Shown here: one piece after another, positions 1 to 8,407 of the stretch | Layout: every line of letters starts with the position of its first letter | Position numbering within the stretch: position 1 is the first letter of the stretch | Assembly: GCF_002399615.1 (NCBI RefSeq) | Contig: NZ_DHDZ01000032.1 | Coordinates: forward strand, 11,242-65,827 | Source: Pedobacter sp. UBA4863 | GTDB lineage: Bacteria > Bacteroidota > Bacteroidia > Sphingobacteriales > Sphingobacteriaceae | Length of the DNA stretch: 54,586 nucleotides | Reading direction: 5' to 3' | Position numbers and translations under genes: made by a program | Notes under the pieces: generated by a model | What the model was told of the DNA's origin: nothing | Databases searched by the model: none | What the model saw: the letters and a program-made list of their open reading frames with translations, nothing else

Positions 1-96
1 ATCATTTTTAAACAGTTTCTTAAATTTTACTAAAAAAGGCACCATAAAGGCGGTCTTTGGCATTGCTAAAAACACGTATATTATAAATTTTAACTA

Positions 97-1914
97 ATGA
101 AAATCAACAATCTGGCTAGGTTCATCGTTCTCTGTTCTGTTTTATTAACTTCCCTTACTGCCTGTGCCCAAGATCATAGAAAAAATACATCGAGATTACA
201 CCATATTAACGATGCCATTTTAAATACTGTGCTGTTAAACAATTACAAGCAAATTGTGCCTATTGTAGGCTTAAGCAACCGCAAAATGGCTACGGTAAAT
301 TTAGGCTTTAAATATCAGTTGGCTTTTGATAGTTTGTTGAATAAATACGCAGAATTAACCCCCGTAGATGGCTTAAAGTATGCAGATTCGACCTCTTTAA
401 ACGATTTGGAAGACGATTTGAAGTTTTACAATACCATTGTGGTGGCTTTAAACGGAGATTTGGCCAGAACCGGAAAGGCAGTAAGTTTTATACAGAACCT
501 TTCTAGAAATAAGCAGGTAATAGTGGCGCTTTTTGCAGAAGGGGCTACTTTGCAAAATTTCGACCAAGTGAATGCTCCCATAGTTTGGTGCCCTAACTTA
601 GATGAAGAAGCAGCAATGGTGGTGCCACAAATTATTTTTGGGGGTATAGCTGCCACACAAAAGCTACCGGCCCATTTTTCTACAAAGTATTTGGCCAATT
701 CGGGTTACGATACTAAAAAAATACGTTTAAAATATACCGTGCCAGAAGATGCAGGCGTAAATAGCAACGACCTTAGCGAAATTGATGAAATTGTGCAGGA
801 AGGGATTGTTAAAAAAGCCGCACCCGGAATGGTAGTCTTGGTTGCCAAAGATGGAAAGGTCATCTATAATAAAGCTTTTGGCTATCATACCTACGATAAT
901 TTACAGGCAGACAAGGTTACGGATATTTTCGATTTAGCATCGGTAACCAAAACAACGGCTACAACGCCTAGTGTAATGCGTTTAGTTGAACAAAACAAGC
1001 TCCAGCTCGATACCAATGTGGGCTACTATATTGCCAAAGCCAGAAATACGCCCATGAACGAAATTAGCGTGAGGGAAGTAATGTTGCATCAAGCCGGTTT
1101 CATTCCTTATATCCCGTTCCATAATTTTATAAAAGAAGGCGATTATAGTAGAGATTCTTCTGCGGCCTATCCTACAAAGGTGGCCGATAATTATTATATC
1201 AGAAAGGGTTTCTTCAATGATTTTATGTGGCCAAAAATGTTGAATTCGCCAATAAAAACTAGAGGAAAATACGTGTATAGCGATATAAGCATGTATGTGA
1301 TGCAAGACATTGTAGAACATATTGCCGAAATGCCCGAAGACCAATATGTACAGCAAAATTTTTATGGCCCGCTTGGAATGCAAACCACTGGTTTTTTACC
1401 AAGAAACAGGTTCCCGAAAAGTAGAATTGTACCCACAGAAGACGATAAGGTTTTTAGAAAAACATTGCTGGAAGGATATGTGCACGACCAAGGAGCTGCT
1501 TTAAAAGGTGGTGTTGCCGGGCATGCAGGTTTATTTGGTACCGCTAACGATTTAGCTATTTATAACCAAATGCTGTTAAATAAAGGTACATACGGTGGCG
1601 AACAATATTTTACACCACAAACAGTAGAAATGTTTACATCCAAACAATCTGATGTAAGTAGAAGAGGCTTGGGCTTTGATAGGTGGGATCCAGATTTGAC
1701 AAAGAAATATCCTTCTGAGTTTGCCTCGCCTCAAACTTTTGGGCATACCGGTTATACCGGGATTGGTGTTTGGACAGATCCATCGCGTAACATGGTTTAT
1801 GTGATCTTAACGAACAGGGTAAACCCAACGGTGAGCGAAATGCTAGGCAAGTTGAACATACGCCCACGCATACAAGACGTGGTTAACAAAGCAATTGATA
1901 AAGGGAAAAGGTAA
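97..1914 (+). CDS. Lipoprotein-like serine hydrolase (beta-lactamase/S12 fold) with GH3 C-terminal-like domain
   Basis: The 605-residue protein starts with a lipoprotein-type signal ending in L-T-A-C (Cys23), so it is probably anchored in the envelope. Residues about 45-210 resemble the C-terminal domain of glycoside hydrolase family 3. Residues about 215-600 are a beta-lactamase/penicillin-binding-protein-like hydrolase with S282-V-T-K285 (SxxK), Y394-S-D396 (YxN position) and H550-T-G552 (KTG position), so the S12-type catalytic triad looks intact. In Bacteroidota this pair of domains often forms the back half of a roughly 1000-residue protein whose front half is a GH3 (NagZ/BglX-like) catalytic domain. 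Here that front half is absent and a signal peptide sits directly before the GH3 C-domain. Substrate is unknown; peptidoglycan fragments or an ester/amide are guesses. No partner gene follows within 450 bases. Confidence 0.85.
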   Translation: MKINNLARFIVLCSVLLTSLTACAQDHRKNTSRLHHINDAILNTVLLNNYKQIVPIVGLSNRKMATVNLGFKYQLAFDSLLNKYAELTPVDGLKYADSTSLNDLEDDLKFYNTIVVALNGDLARTGKAVSFIQNLSRNKQVIVALFAEGATLQNFDQVNAPIVWCPNLDEEAAMVVPQIIFGGIAATQKLPAHFSTKYLANSGYDTKKIRLKYTVPEDAGVNSNDLSEIDEIVQEGIVKKAAPGMVVLVAKDGKVIYNKAFGYHTYDNLQADKVTDIFDLASVTKTTATTPSVMRLVEQNKLQLDTNVGYYIAKARNTPMNEISVREVMLHQAGFIPYIPFHNFIKEGDYSRDSSAAYPTKVADNYYIRKGFFNDFMWPKMLNSPIKTRGKYVYSDISMYVMQDIVEHIAEMPEDQYVQQNFYGPLGMQTTGFLPRNRFPKSRIVPTEDDKVFRKTLLEGYVHDQGAALKGGVAGHAGLFGTANDLAIYNQMLLNKGTYGGEQYFTPQTVEMFTSKQSDVSRRGLGFDRWDPDLTKKYPSEFASPQTFGHTGYTGIGVWTDPSRNMVYVILTNRVNPTVSEMLGKLNIRPRIQDVVNKAIDKGKR

Positions 1915-2370
1915 AGGCGGTTTTAAACTTTGACAATCCTCTATCCAATTTGCTATAAACCTAAGTTCGATTATTAAATACGCTAAAACAAGCCGTTAAA
2001 GCTAGTCCCGAATTAATTTCGGGAGACGGAGTAAATTTAGCGTCACCTCCGATACTCGGAGCAAGCGCTGAATTTATTTTGCTTCGCAGCTACTTCGTGG
2101 TCAGGGTAAGTGTTACAAATACGCTATCAGCGTATTAATAATCAATACAATAACAATCGAATTCAGGTTATAAGGGTTTTTAAAAGTTCTTAAGCCTTCA
2201 AAAACGCTATTAGTTTTTGTATGTACAGCCCTTTGGCTAATGCGGCTTTTTATTTCGGCAAAGATAATATTATAGCCATCTGGCCAAAAAATGAGGTTGT
2301 AAATCATTAAAAACCAAAATAGCCCCGAAATTTTCGGGGCTATTTTAGTATAGCGTTAAATAGCTATAAA
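1915..2370. other. 456-base intergenic stretch with clustered inverted repeats and a possible coding remnant
   Basis: No convincing gene is present. Between about 1980 and 2136 several short inverted repeats are packed together: ACGCTAAA (1980-1987) with TTTAGCGT (2036-2043) as an outer stem; TCCCGAA (2006-2012) with TTCGGGA (2018-2024) inside it; CTCCGA (2047-2052) with TCGGAG (2056-2061); AATACGCT (2118-2125) with AGCGTATT (2129-2136). A plus-strand frame from about 2122 to 2310, broken by one TAA at 2191-2193, reads like protein (ending WPKNEVVNH) and may be the tail of a decayed gene. The stretch ends in a terminator hairpin at 2316-2346. Confidence 0.5.
2316..2346. terminator. Rho-independent terminator, usable on both strands
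   Basis: Arms of 15 bases (2316-2330 and 2332-2346) pair perfectly around a GC core AGCCCCG/CGGGGCT, flanked by A-rich sequence on one side and T-rich sequence on the other. It lies 24 bases beyond the stop codon of the minus-strand ABC-F gene and can serve as its terminator. Confidence 0.85.
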
Positions 2371-3996
2371 TTAGTTATACATCTCTGTTCTTAATTTTGC
2401 TACATCGCTATTGTTAATATACTCATCATAAGACATTAATTTATCTATAATGCCTTTTGGCGTAATTTCAATAATACGGTTAGCTACCGATTCTGTTAAA
2501 GCATGATCTCGTGAAGTAAACAAAATAGTGCCTTTAAAATCTTTCATGCCGTTGTTTAAGGCTGTAATCGATTCTAGGTCTAAGTGGTTGGTAGGCTCAT
2601 CAAATAATAAAAGATTAGCTTGTTGTAACATCATTCTAGAAAACATACAGCGCATTTTTTCGCCCCCAGAAAGTACTTTTACATTTTTCAATACCTCTTC
2701 GCCAGAAAACAACATTCTACCCAAGAAACTACGTACAAATTGCTCATCTGCATCGGTACCCGAGTATTCGCGTAGCCAATCTACCAAGTTTTCATCTTTG
2801 TTAGCAAAAAACGCTGTATTATCGTTCGGAATATCAGCAATGCTAATGGTTACCCCAAATTTGAATTCTCCTTTATAGTCTTTATCGTTGCCGTTTAAAA
2901 TTTCGTAGAAAGCAGCAGTAGCTAAACTATTTTGCGAAAGTACTGCAATTTTATCGCCTTTGTTTACCATGAAGTTAATGTCTTTGAACATCACTTCGCC
3001 ATTAATGGTCTTGCTTAGTTTTTCTACCTGTAAAATTTGGTCGCCAGCTTCGCGAGCACCATTATTGTTAAACATAATAGCCGGATATTTACGGCTAGAA
3101 GCTTTAATTTCAGAAATATCGATTTTATCTAAAGCCTTCTTACGGGAGGTTGCTTGCTTAGATTTAGAGGCATTGGCACTAAACCTGCGGATAAACTCTT
3201 GCAACTCCTTCACTTTGTCCTCCAGTTTCTTGTTTTGATCCGAGCGTTGTTTCAATGCTAATTGAGAACTCTCGTACCAGAAACTGTAGTTGCCCGTGTA
3301 GATGCTCATTTTGCTAAAATCAATATCTACTATGTGCGTACAAACCGCATCTAAAAAGTGCCTATCGTGACTTACTACTAATACAATGTTTTGGTAATCG
3401 GCCAAGAAATTTTCTAACCAAGCAATGGTATCAATATCCAAATCGTTGGTAGGCTCATCCAGCAATAAAATATCAGGATTGCCAAATAAAGCTTGCGCCA
3501 ATAACACGCGTACTTTTTGGTTGCCATCTAATTCTTTTAATAACTTATGGTGAAATTCTTCTTTAATACCAAGATTACTTAACATCGTAGCTGCATTGCT
3601 TTCCATGTTCCAGCCATCCATTTCGGCAAAAATATTTTCTAATTCTCCAGCACGTTCGCCATCTTTCTCAGAGAAATCCTCTTTTAAGTAAATGGCGTCT
3701 TTCTCCTTCATGATGTCGTACAATTGCTGGTGTCCCATCATTACGGTTTCGATTACTGGAAATTCATCAAACTCGTAGTGGTTTTGTTTAAGCACGGCCA
3801 TGCGTTCGCCAGGCGTAAAAGCCACCGAACCGCTGGTTTGCTGTACATCGCCAGATAAGATTTTTAAGAAAGTAGATTTACCCGCACCGTTTGCGCCAAT
3901 TACACCGTAACAGTTGCCGTGTGTGAATTTTAGGTTAACATCCTCAAATAATGTACGTTTTCCGTAACGTAACGATAGGTTTGAAACTGAAATCAT
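2371..3996 (-). CDS. ybiT: YbiT-type ABC-F ATPase
   Basis: ABC-F proteins are cytosolic twin-ATPase proteins without membrane domains, many of which act on the ribosome. The ATG at 3996 gives 541 residues starting MISVSNLSLRYGKRT, the usual start of this subfamily; a TTG seven codons upstream is less likely. NBD1 has Walker A GANGAGKS (34-41) and Walker B LLLDEPTN (D180-E181), but its signature is degenerate (LDGNQ instead of LSGGQ), as in E. coli YbiT. The linker carries the family motif FSANASKSKQATSR. NBD2 keeps LSGGE and LLFDEPTNH but lacks a Walker A: around residue 350 it reads AVLSQNSLATAAF, with no GxxGxGKS/T, and its switch region reads TSRDHAL instead of SHDREF. NBD2 probably does not hydrolyse ATP normally. 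A TACCTTTG promoter box lies at 4015-4022. Confidence 0.9.
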   Translation of the reverse strand: MISVSNLSLRYGKRTLFEDVNLKFTHGNCYGVIGANGAGKSTFLKILSGDVQQTSGSVAFTPGERMAVLKQNHYEFDEFPVIETVMMGHQQLYDIMKEKDAIYLKEDFSEKDGERAGELENIFAEMDGWNMESNAATMLSNLGIKEEFHHKLLKELDGNQKVRVLLAQALFGNPDILLLDEPTNDLDIDTIAWLENFLADYQNIVLVVSHDRHFLDAVCTHIVDIDFSKMSIYTGNYSFWYESSQLALKQRSDQNKKLEDKVKELQEFIRRFSANASKSKQATSRKKALDKIDISEIKASSRKYPAIMFNNNGAREAGDQILQVEKLSKTINGEVMFKDINFMVNKGDKIAVLSQNSLATAAFYEILNGNDKDYKGEFKFGVTISIADIPNDNTAFFANKDENLVDWLREYSGTDADEQFVRSFLGRMLFSGEEVLKNVKVLSGGEKMRCMFSRMMLQQANLLLFDEPTNHLDLESITALNNGMKDFKGTILFTSRDHALTESVANRIIEITPKGIIDKLMSYDEYINNSDVAKLRTEMYN

Positions 3997-4014
3997 GTTG
4001 CTGAAAATAAGCCG

Positions 4015-4022
4015 CAAAGGTA
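4015..4022 (-). promoter_or_regulatory. -7 promoter box of the YbiT-type gene
   Basis: TACCTTTG on the minus strand matches the Bacteroidota -7 consensus TAnnTTTG. It ends 18 bases before the ATG at 3996, implying a short leader. No good -33 TTTG was found. Confidence 0.5.
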
Positions 4023-4139
4023 CGGTTTTAAGTTGATAGTTTTATTTTTTTGCGCTATAGACCTAGTTTTAGAGAATTTCTATAGCACATAATGGGTTCG
4101 ATTGTTATTAAGAAGTTATTTAAAATAAAGCTAAATGAT

Positions 4140-4147
4140 TAACTTTG
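4140..4147 (+). promoter_or_regulatory. -7 promoter box of the MDR oxidoreductase gene
   Basis: TAACTTTG matches TAnnTTTG and ends 17 bases before the ATG at 4165. No convincing -33 element was seen. Confidence 0.45.
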
Positions 4148-4164
4148 TTTTTTAATAATGTATC

Positions 4165-5178
4165 ATGAAAGCAGTAGGGTTTAAAACTTCACTTCCAATA
4201 ACATCACCTGATAGTTTTGTAGATTTTGAGCTTGATAAGCCATCTCCGAAAGGACATGAGCTGTTGATAAAGATTAGCGCTATAGCGGTAAATCCGGTAG
4301 ATTATAAAATTAGGCAAAATTCGGCTAAAGATACCACGTTGGAGCTGCCTAAGATTATTGGTTGGGATGCTTGTGGGGTAGTAGAGGCTGTTGGCGAAAA
4401 TGTAACTCTTTTTAAAGTTGGCGATGAAGTTTTTTATGCTGGCGACCTTAATAAACCAGGTTGTAATGCAGAGTTTCAGCTGGTTGATGAACGTATTGTA
4501 GGGAAGAAACCTAAAAACTTGAGCAATGAAGCTGCGGCAGCAATGCCCCTTACTTCGCTTACCGCTTGGGAAATTTTATTTGATAGGATTCGGATCAGTG
4601 CGGAAAAAGATAAAGGCAAAACCGTATTAATTATAGCTGGTGCTGGTGGAGTAGGTTCAGTGGCTATTCAGTTGGCCAAAAAAATAGCTGGGCTAAACGT
4701 GGTAGCCACAGCATCTAGGCCCCAAAGTATAGCTTGGTGTAGGCAAATGGGGGCAGATGTGGTGGTAAATCATCAAAATTTAATAGAAGAGGTTAGGAGT
4801 GCAGGTTTCGAGTACGTTGATTTTATACTCGATTTTGTAGATACCAATGGTTATTGGGATGCGATGGCCGAGCTGATAAAACCGCAAGGGCATATTGCTT
4901 CTATTACGGGTAGCGCTACACCCATTGCTTTAAACAAATTAAAAACTAAAAGCGCAAGTTTCTCGTGGGAGTTTATGTACACACGTTCCATATTTCAAAC
5001 TGAGGACATGATACAGCAGCATTATATTTTAAATAAGATGGCTAATTTATTGGACGAGGGTATAATAAAACACACTTTAACGCAAACGTTGAATGGGCTT
5101 TCTGCCGAAACATTAAAATTAGCCCACGAGCAATTAGAAAGCGGCACTACTATTGGTAAATTAGCTATTAAATATTAG
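4165..5178 (+). CDS. Zinc-free MDR-type alcohol dehydrogenase / quinone oxidoreductase family protein
   Basis: The 337-residue protein belongs to the medium-chain dehydrogenase/reductase superfamily, in the branch usually annotated as zinc-binding alcohol dehydrogenase family protein or NADPH:quinone reductase. An N-terminal GroES-like fold (about 1-130) contains ISAIAVNPVDYKIR and the GWDACGVVEAVG segment. A Rossmann domain follows with the nucleotide motif AGAGGVGSVAIQLAKK (about 162-177). The cysteine-rich structural-zinc loop and the catalytic-zinc ligands of classical ADHs are not evident, which favours an NAD(P)H-dependent enone/quinone reductase. It is monocistronic, divergent from the ABC-F gene and convergent with moxR. 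The substrate cannot be told from sequence. Confidence 0.88.
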   Translation: MKAVGFKTSLPITSPDSFVDFELDKPSPKGHELLIKISAIAVNPVDYKIRQNSAKDTTLELPKIIGWDACGVVEAVGENVTLFKVGDEVFYAGDLNKPGCNAEFQLVDERIVGKKPKNLSNEAAAAMPLTSLTAWEILFDRIRISAEKDKGKTVLIIAGAGGVGSVAIQLAKKIAGLNVVATASRPQSIAWCRQMGADVVVNHQNLIEEVRSAGFEYVDFILDFVDTNGYWDAMAELIKPQGHIASITGSATPIALNKLKTKSASFSWEFMYTRSIFQTEDMIQQHYILNKMANLLDEGIIKHTLTQTLNGLSAETLKLAHEQLESGTTIGKLAIKY

Positions 5179-5190
5179 GGCTGTCCATTG

Positions 5191-5233
5191 CGCATTTGGT
5201 AGATTTAGGGCTAGGCTATGCTTAACAAATGCG
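5191..5233. terminator. Weak stem-loop between convergent genes
   Basis: CGCATTTG (5191-5198) pairs with CAAATGCG (5226-5233) around a 27-base loop, just after the MDR gene and before the end of moxR. There is no clear T-tract, so a terminator role is uncertain. The rest of the gap shows nothing else. Confidence 0.3.
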
Positions 5234-5323
5234 AATAGATTTTAGGAAACATGGTTTTAGGCTAAAAGCACTATTGCTCCTAAGAGTAAATAGTAAAACA
5301 ATATCTCTAAATTTTAAACCTGA

Positions 5324-6286
5324 TTAAAACAAGTTTCTGATAATTTTTTCGGTAGTTAAACCTTCTGCTTCAGCTCTGTAATTACGTACAATTCTATGGC
5401 GCAAAATAGCTTCGGCAACAGCTTGCACATCTTCAATATCTGGGGCATACTTGCCAGAAACAGCAGCATGGCATTTGGCACCTAGTACCAAAAACTGCGA
5501 AGCTCTTGGGCCAGCGCCCCACGAAATAAAGTTGTTAATTTCTGCGGTAGCAAATTCGCTGTTTGGCCTAGTTTTAGCCACTAATTTTACAGCGTATTCC
5601 AGTACATTATCGGTAATAGGGATATCTCGTATTAATTTTTGAAAATATTGGATTTCGCTAGCGCTAATAATTTTATTTAATTGCGCAGTTTTATTGCTTG
5701 TCGTATTTTTTACAATTGTTAATTCATCCGCAAATGCTGGATAATTTAACGAAATATTAAACATAAAACGATCTAACTGTGCTTCGGGCAGAGGGTAGGT
5801 GCCTTCTTGCTCAATTGGGTTTTGTGTAGCCAATACAAAAAAGGGTTGGGGCAAACCGTGTGTAACGCCCGCTGCGGTCACTGCTTTTTCTTGCATGGCC
5901 TCTAGTAAAGCTGCCTGTGTTTTTGGCGGAGTACGGTTAATCTCATCGGCCAAAATAATGTTAGAAAATATAGGGCCTTTAATAAATTTAAAATGCCTGT
6001 CCTCTCCTAAAATTTCTGCTCCAATAATATCGCTGGGCATTAAATCTGGCGTAAATTGTATGCGATTAAAGTCGAGGTCTAGCACATTGGCAACTGTTTG
6101 TACCAACAAAGTTTTAGCCAAGCCGGGCACGCCCACTAATAAGCAGTGCCCATTACTAAAAATAGCAATGAGCACCGATTTTACAATTTCATCTTGTCCA
6201 ATTACAACCTTTCCAATTTCGGCTTGTATATTTTTAAATGACTGATGCAGGGCATCAACGGCTTCTACCTCATTTTTAAACTGCAT
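5324..6286 (-). CDS. MoxR family AAA+ ATPase
   Basis: The 320-residue AAA+ ATPase has Walker A GVPGLAKT (52-59), Walker B IILADEINR (D114-E115) and the MoxR stretch TQNPIEQEGTYPLPEAQLDRFMF. MoxR ATPases act as chaperone-like factors, often with a DUF58 and von Willebrand factor A partner. No such partner is present here. It is the last gene of a minus-strand operon, 10 bases after the SurA-type gene, which suggests a role linked to envelope-protein maturation; that link is inference. Confidence 0.95.
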   Translation of the reverse strand: MQFKNEVEAVDALHQSFKNIQAEIGKVVIGQDEIVKSVLIAIFSNGHCLLVGVPGLAKTLLVQTVANVLDLDFNRIQFTPDLMPSDIIGAEILGEDRHFKFIKGPIFSNIILADEINRTPPKTQAALLEAMQEKAVTAAGVTHGLPQPFFVLATQNPIEQEGTYPLPEAQLDRFMFNISLNYPAFADELTIVKNTTSNKTAQLNKIISASEIQYFQKLIRDIPITDNVLEYAVKLVAKTRPNSEFATAEINNFISWGAGPRASQFLVLGAKCHAAVSGKYAPDIEDVQAVAEAILRHRIVRNYRAEAEGLTTEKIIRNLF

Positions 6287-6296
6287 TGGCTGTTTA

Positions 6297-7652
6297 CTAT
6301 TTTTTAATCCAAAGTTTTAACTCATCGCAAGTTTCAAATTCCTCATCAACCCTAATATAGGTGGTTTCCTTACGTTTTTCAAACCATTCGCTCATTACCT
6401 TCGATTCTTTTTCGCGTTGCGCCTGATCTTTGAATTTAGGATAGTCTTGCTCTAAACTGGCTTTGTGTGGCGGTATTTTAGATTTTAAGAAAAATATTTT
6501 ATAGCCTTCTTTGCCACTTTGTTGATCCTTGAAAGGAACCGCTTGAGAAATGCTGCCAACTTTCATGGTATCTACCACCACAAAAACAGATGGGTCTAGT
6601 TTTTCTACCGGTATAAACGTTGTTCTAGATGTTTGATTATCGGCATATAGCATCATTCCGCCGTTGTATTGGGTTTCTTTATTGTCAGAATATAGCGACG
6701 CGGCCGTGGCAAATGGCAATTTTTTAGTTAAAATATCTTGATAAACACTATCTGCCTTTAATTTTACGCGATCTAAGCTCTGCGGTGTATTTTGTGGGCG
6801 TATCAAAATATGTCTTACATGCGATTGTTCTCCTCTGCGCTCTATCACTTGAAGAATGTGGTAGCCATACTCGGTCTCAAATACTGGCGACATTTCGCCC
6901 GCTTTCAGTTTAAACGCCCAAGCTGTAAACTCTTTTACCATGGTCTGTCTGTCAATAAAACCATAATCGCCACCTTCAGAAGCCGAACCTGGATCTTCAG
7001 AGTATGATTTTGCTAAGAAACCAAAATCTTCACCACTTTTTACACGTAAACGAATAGCTTCCAGCTTATCATAAAATTTTTGTTTTTCGGCTTTAGTTAA
7101 TTTTGGCTGTAAAACAATCTCACCAACTTCTACCTCGGCCCCAATATCTGGTAAGCTATCTTTAGGGTAGCTGTCAAAGTATTTTTTAACTTCTAATGGG
7201 GTTACGGTAGTATTTTCGGTAATTTTTGCCTGCATTTTTTGTGCAATCAAACCTTCTTTTACATCAGGGCGCATTTCATCTTTATATTGTAATAAAGATT
7301 TTTGTAAGAATTGTTCTAAACGTTCTTGGCCACCCATACGTTGTACTTGGTAGCGCATACGCTTGTCCAGTTCGTCATCTACTTGATTTTCTTCTACTAC
7401 AATAGAATCGATTTCTGCCTGTTGTTTTAACAGTTTTTGCACCAACATTTGTTGTAAAAAATAGCATTTGGCTTTTGGATCGGCAGGATTACCTTGGTTT
7501 AGGTAAATTGCATATTGCTGGTTTAGGTCAGACAATAGGATAATATTACTGCCTACTACCGCCACTACTTTATCTAAATTTGGTTTAGGTTGCGCTTTAA
7601 CATTCAAAAACAAACAAATTAAAATGCTTGCTATTGATAAAATTTTCTTCAT
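6297..7652 (-). CDS. surA: SurA-type periplasmic peptidylprolyl isomerase/chaperone
   Basis: The ATG at 7652 gives 451 residues with a clean signal peptide MKKILSIASILICLFLNVKA; an upstream in-frame ATG at 7715 would add 21 residues without a signal character and is rejected. A SurA-type N-terminal chaperone domain (about 25-150) is followed by two parvulin (PpiC) domains at about 175-270 and 280-390. The first carries the family pattern FGFLAKSYSEDPGSASEGGDYGF. SurA escorts unfolded outer-membrane proteins to the BAM complex. It lies 70 bases after the related gene at 7723-8313 and 10 bases before moxR. A TAACTTTG box at 7682-7689 may give it its own promoter. Confidence 0.92.
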   Translation of the reverse strand: MKKILSIASILICLFLNVKAQPKPNLDKVVAVVGSNIILLSDLNQQYAIYLNQGNPADPKAKCYFLQQMLVQKLLKQQAEIDSIVVEENQVDDELDKRMRYQVQRMGGQERLEQFLQKSLLQYKDEMRPDVKEGLIAQKMQAKITENTTVTPLEVKKYFDSYPKDSLPDIGAEVEVGEIVLQPKLTKAEKQKFYDKLEAIRLRVKSGEDFGFLAKSYSEDPGSASEGGDYGFIDRQTMVKEFTAWAFKLKAGEMSPVFETEYGYHILQVIERRGEQSHVRHILIRPQNTPQSLDRVKLKADSVYQDILTKKLPFATAASLYSDNKETQYNGGMMLYADNQTSRTTFIPVEKLDPSVFVVVDTMKVGSISQAVPFKDQQSGKEGYKIFFLKSKIPPHKASLEQDYPKFKDQAQREKESKVMSEWFEKRKETTYIRVDEEFETCDELKLWIKK

Positions 7653-7681
7653 TAGTATGCTGATTCTGTTGTAATAATGTG

Positions 7682-7689
7682 CAAAGTTA
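7682..7689 (-). promoter_or_regulatory. -7 promoter box upstream of surA
   Basis: TAACTTTG on the minus strand matches TAnnTTTG and ends 29 bases before the surA ATG, inside the gap that follows the upstream chaperone gene. Confidence 0.4.
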
Positions 7690-7722
7690 AAATTATTAAG
7701 CGTAGTAGCTAACATTATAGCT

Positions 7723-8313
7723 TTATTGCTTGGCCAATTTTTTTAACTCTGCATGGTTAATTTTTATCTTGTATTTAGATTTTAAAGTATTTATCCAGTC
7801 GGTCTCCAGCTGTTGCTGATAATCCCCAACAACTTGCCCCCTTACTTCTTCGAAATTTTTGCCCTCATATTTATTCGCGTTGTTAGCAAAATAGGTTTTT
7901 AACTGCTCATGGTCACTTTGTGCTTTATTCCATATTTTTTGCTCGCATACATTAAACATGAGCACACCTTCGCGGTATTCGTTCATGATATAGGCATATT
8001 CTTTAGCATTAGACAAAACTTTCTTTTGTGTTTTTAATACAGTTTCGTAACCTGCAATTTCTTCTTTGTATGATGTAACGGTATCTAAACCTAATGCTTT
8101 GGCTTCTGCAACCTTAAGTTTAAAATTTACGTACAAATCTAGATAGGCAGCCAAATCACTATAATCAAACTTAGCCTGCCCTATATGATTTTTCTGATAT
8201 ACCCACAAAAACTCTTCGCTTTTAATTGGTATGGTGTTTATTGTAGCTACATTTTGTGCAAGTAATGAGCTTACAGTAAAAGTAAAAAATAAAACTAAAC
8301 AGGTTTTCTTCAC
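7723..8313 (-). CDS. SurA-like periplasmic chaperone domain protein without a PPIase domain
   Basis: Starting at GTG 8313 gives 196 residues with a tight signal peptide (VKKTCLVLFFTFTVSSLLAQ); an upstream TTG at 8352 adds 13 residues and is less likely. The mature part resembles the N-terminal helical domain of Bacteroidota PpiC/SurA proteins: EEFLWVYQKN, YLDLYVNFKLKVAEAKALGLDT, and YREGVLMFNVCEQKIWNKA. A final helical part (EEVRGQVVGDYQQQLETDWI) resembles the SurA C-terminal segment. Where a parvulin domain would sit, only about 30 residues remain. It is probably a pure holdase that acts with SurA, the next gene of the operon. Confidence 0.75.
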   Translation of the reverse strand: MKKTCLVLFFTFTVSSLLAQNVATINTIPIKSEEFLWVYQKNHIGQAKFDYSDLAAYLDLYVNFKLKVAEAKALGLDTVTSYKEEIAGYETVLKTQKKVLSNAKEYAYIMNEYREGVLMFNVCEQKIWNKAQSDHEQLKTYFANNANKYEGKNFEEVRGQVVGDYQQQLETDWINTLKSKYKIKINHAELKKLAKQ

Positions 8314-8407
8314 TGAAGATGCGTTTATATGATTAATGGATAAAATTAACAATTTGAGGTGCTATAATAAGATATTTAACTAATTTTAACAGAAAATTTT
8401 TACTAAA

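Noticed and set aside
2113..2307. 64-codon minus-strand reading frame in the structured gap
   Set aside because: It overlaps the hairpin cluster, has no start context or family look, and the opposite strand reads more like a protein remnant.
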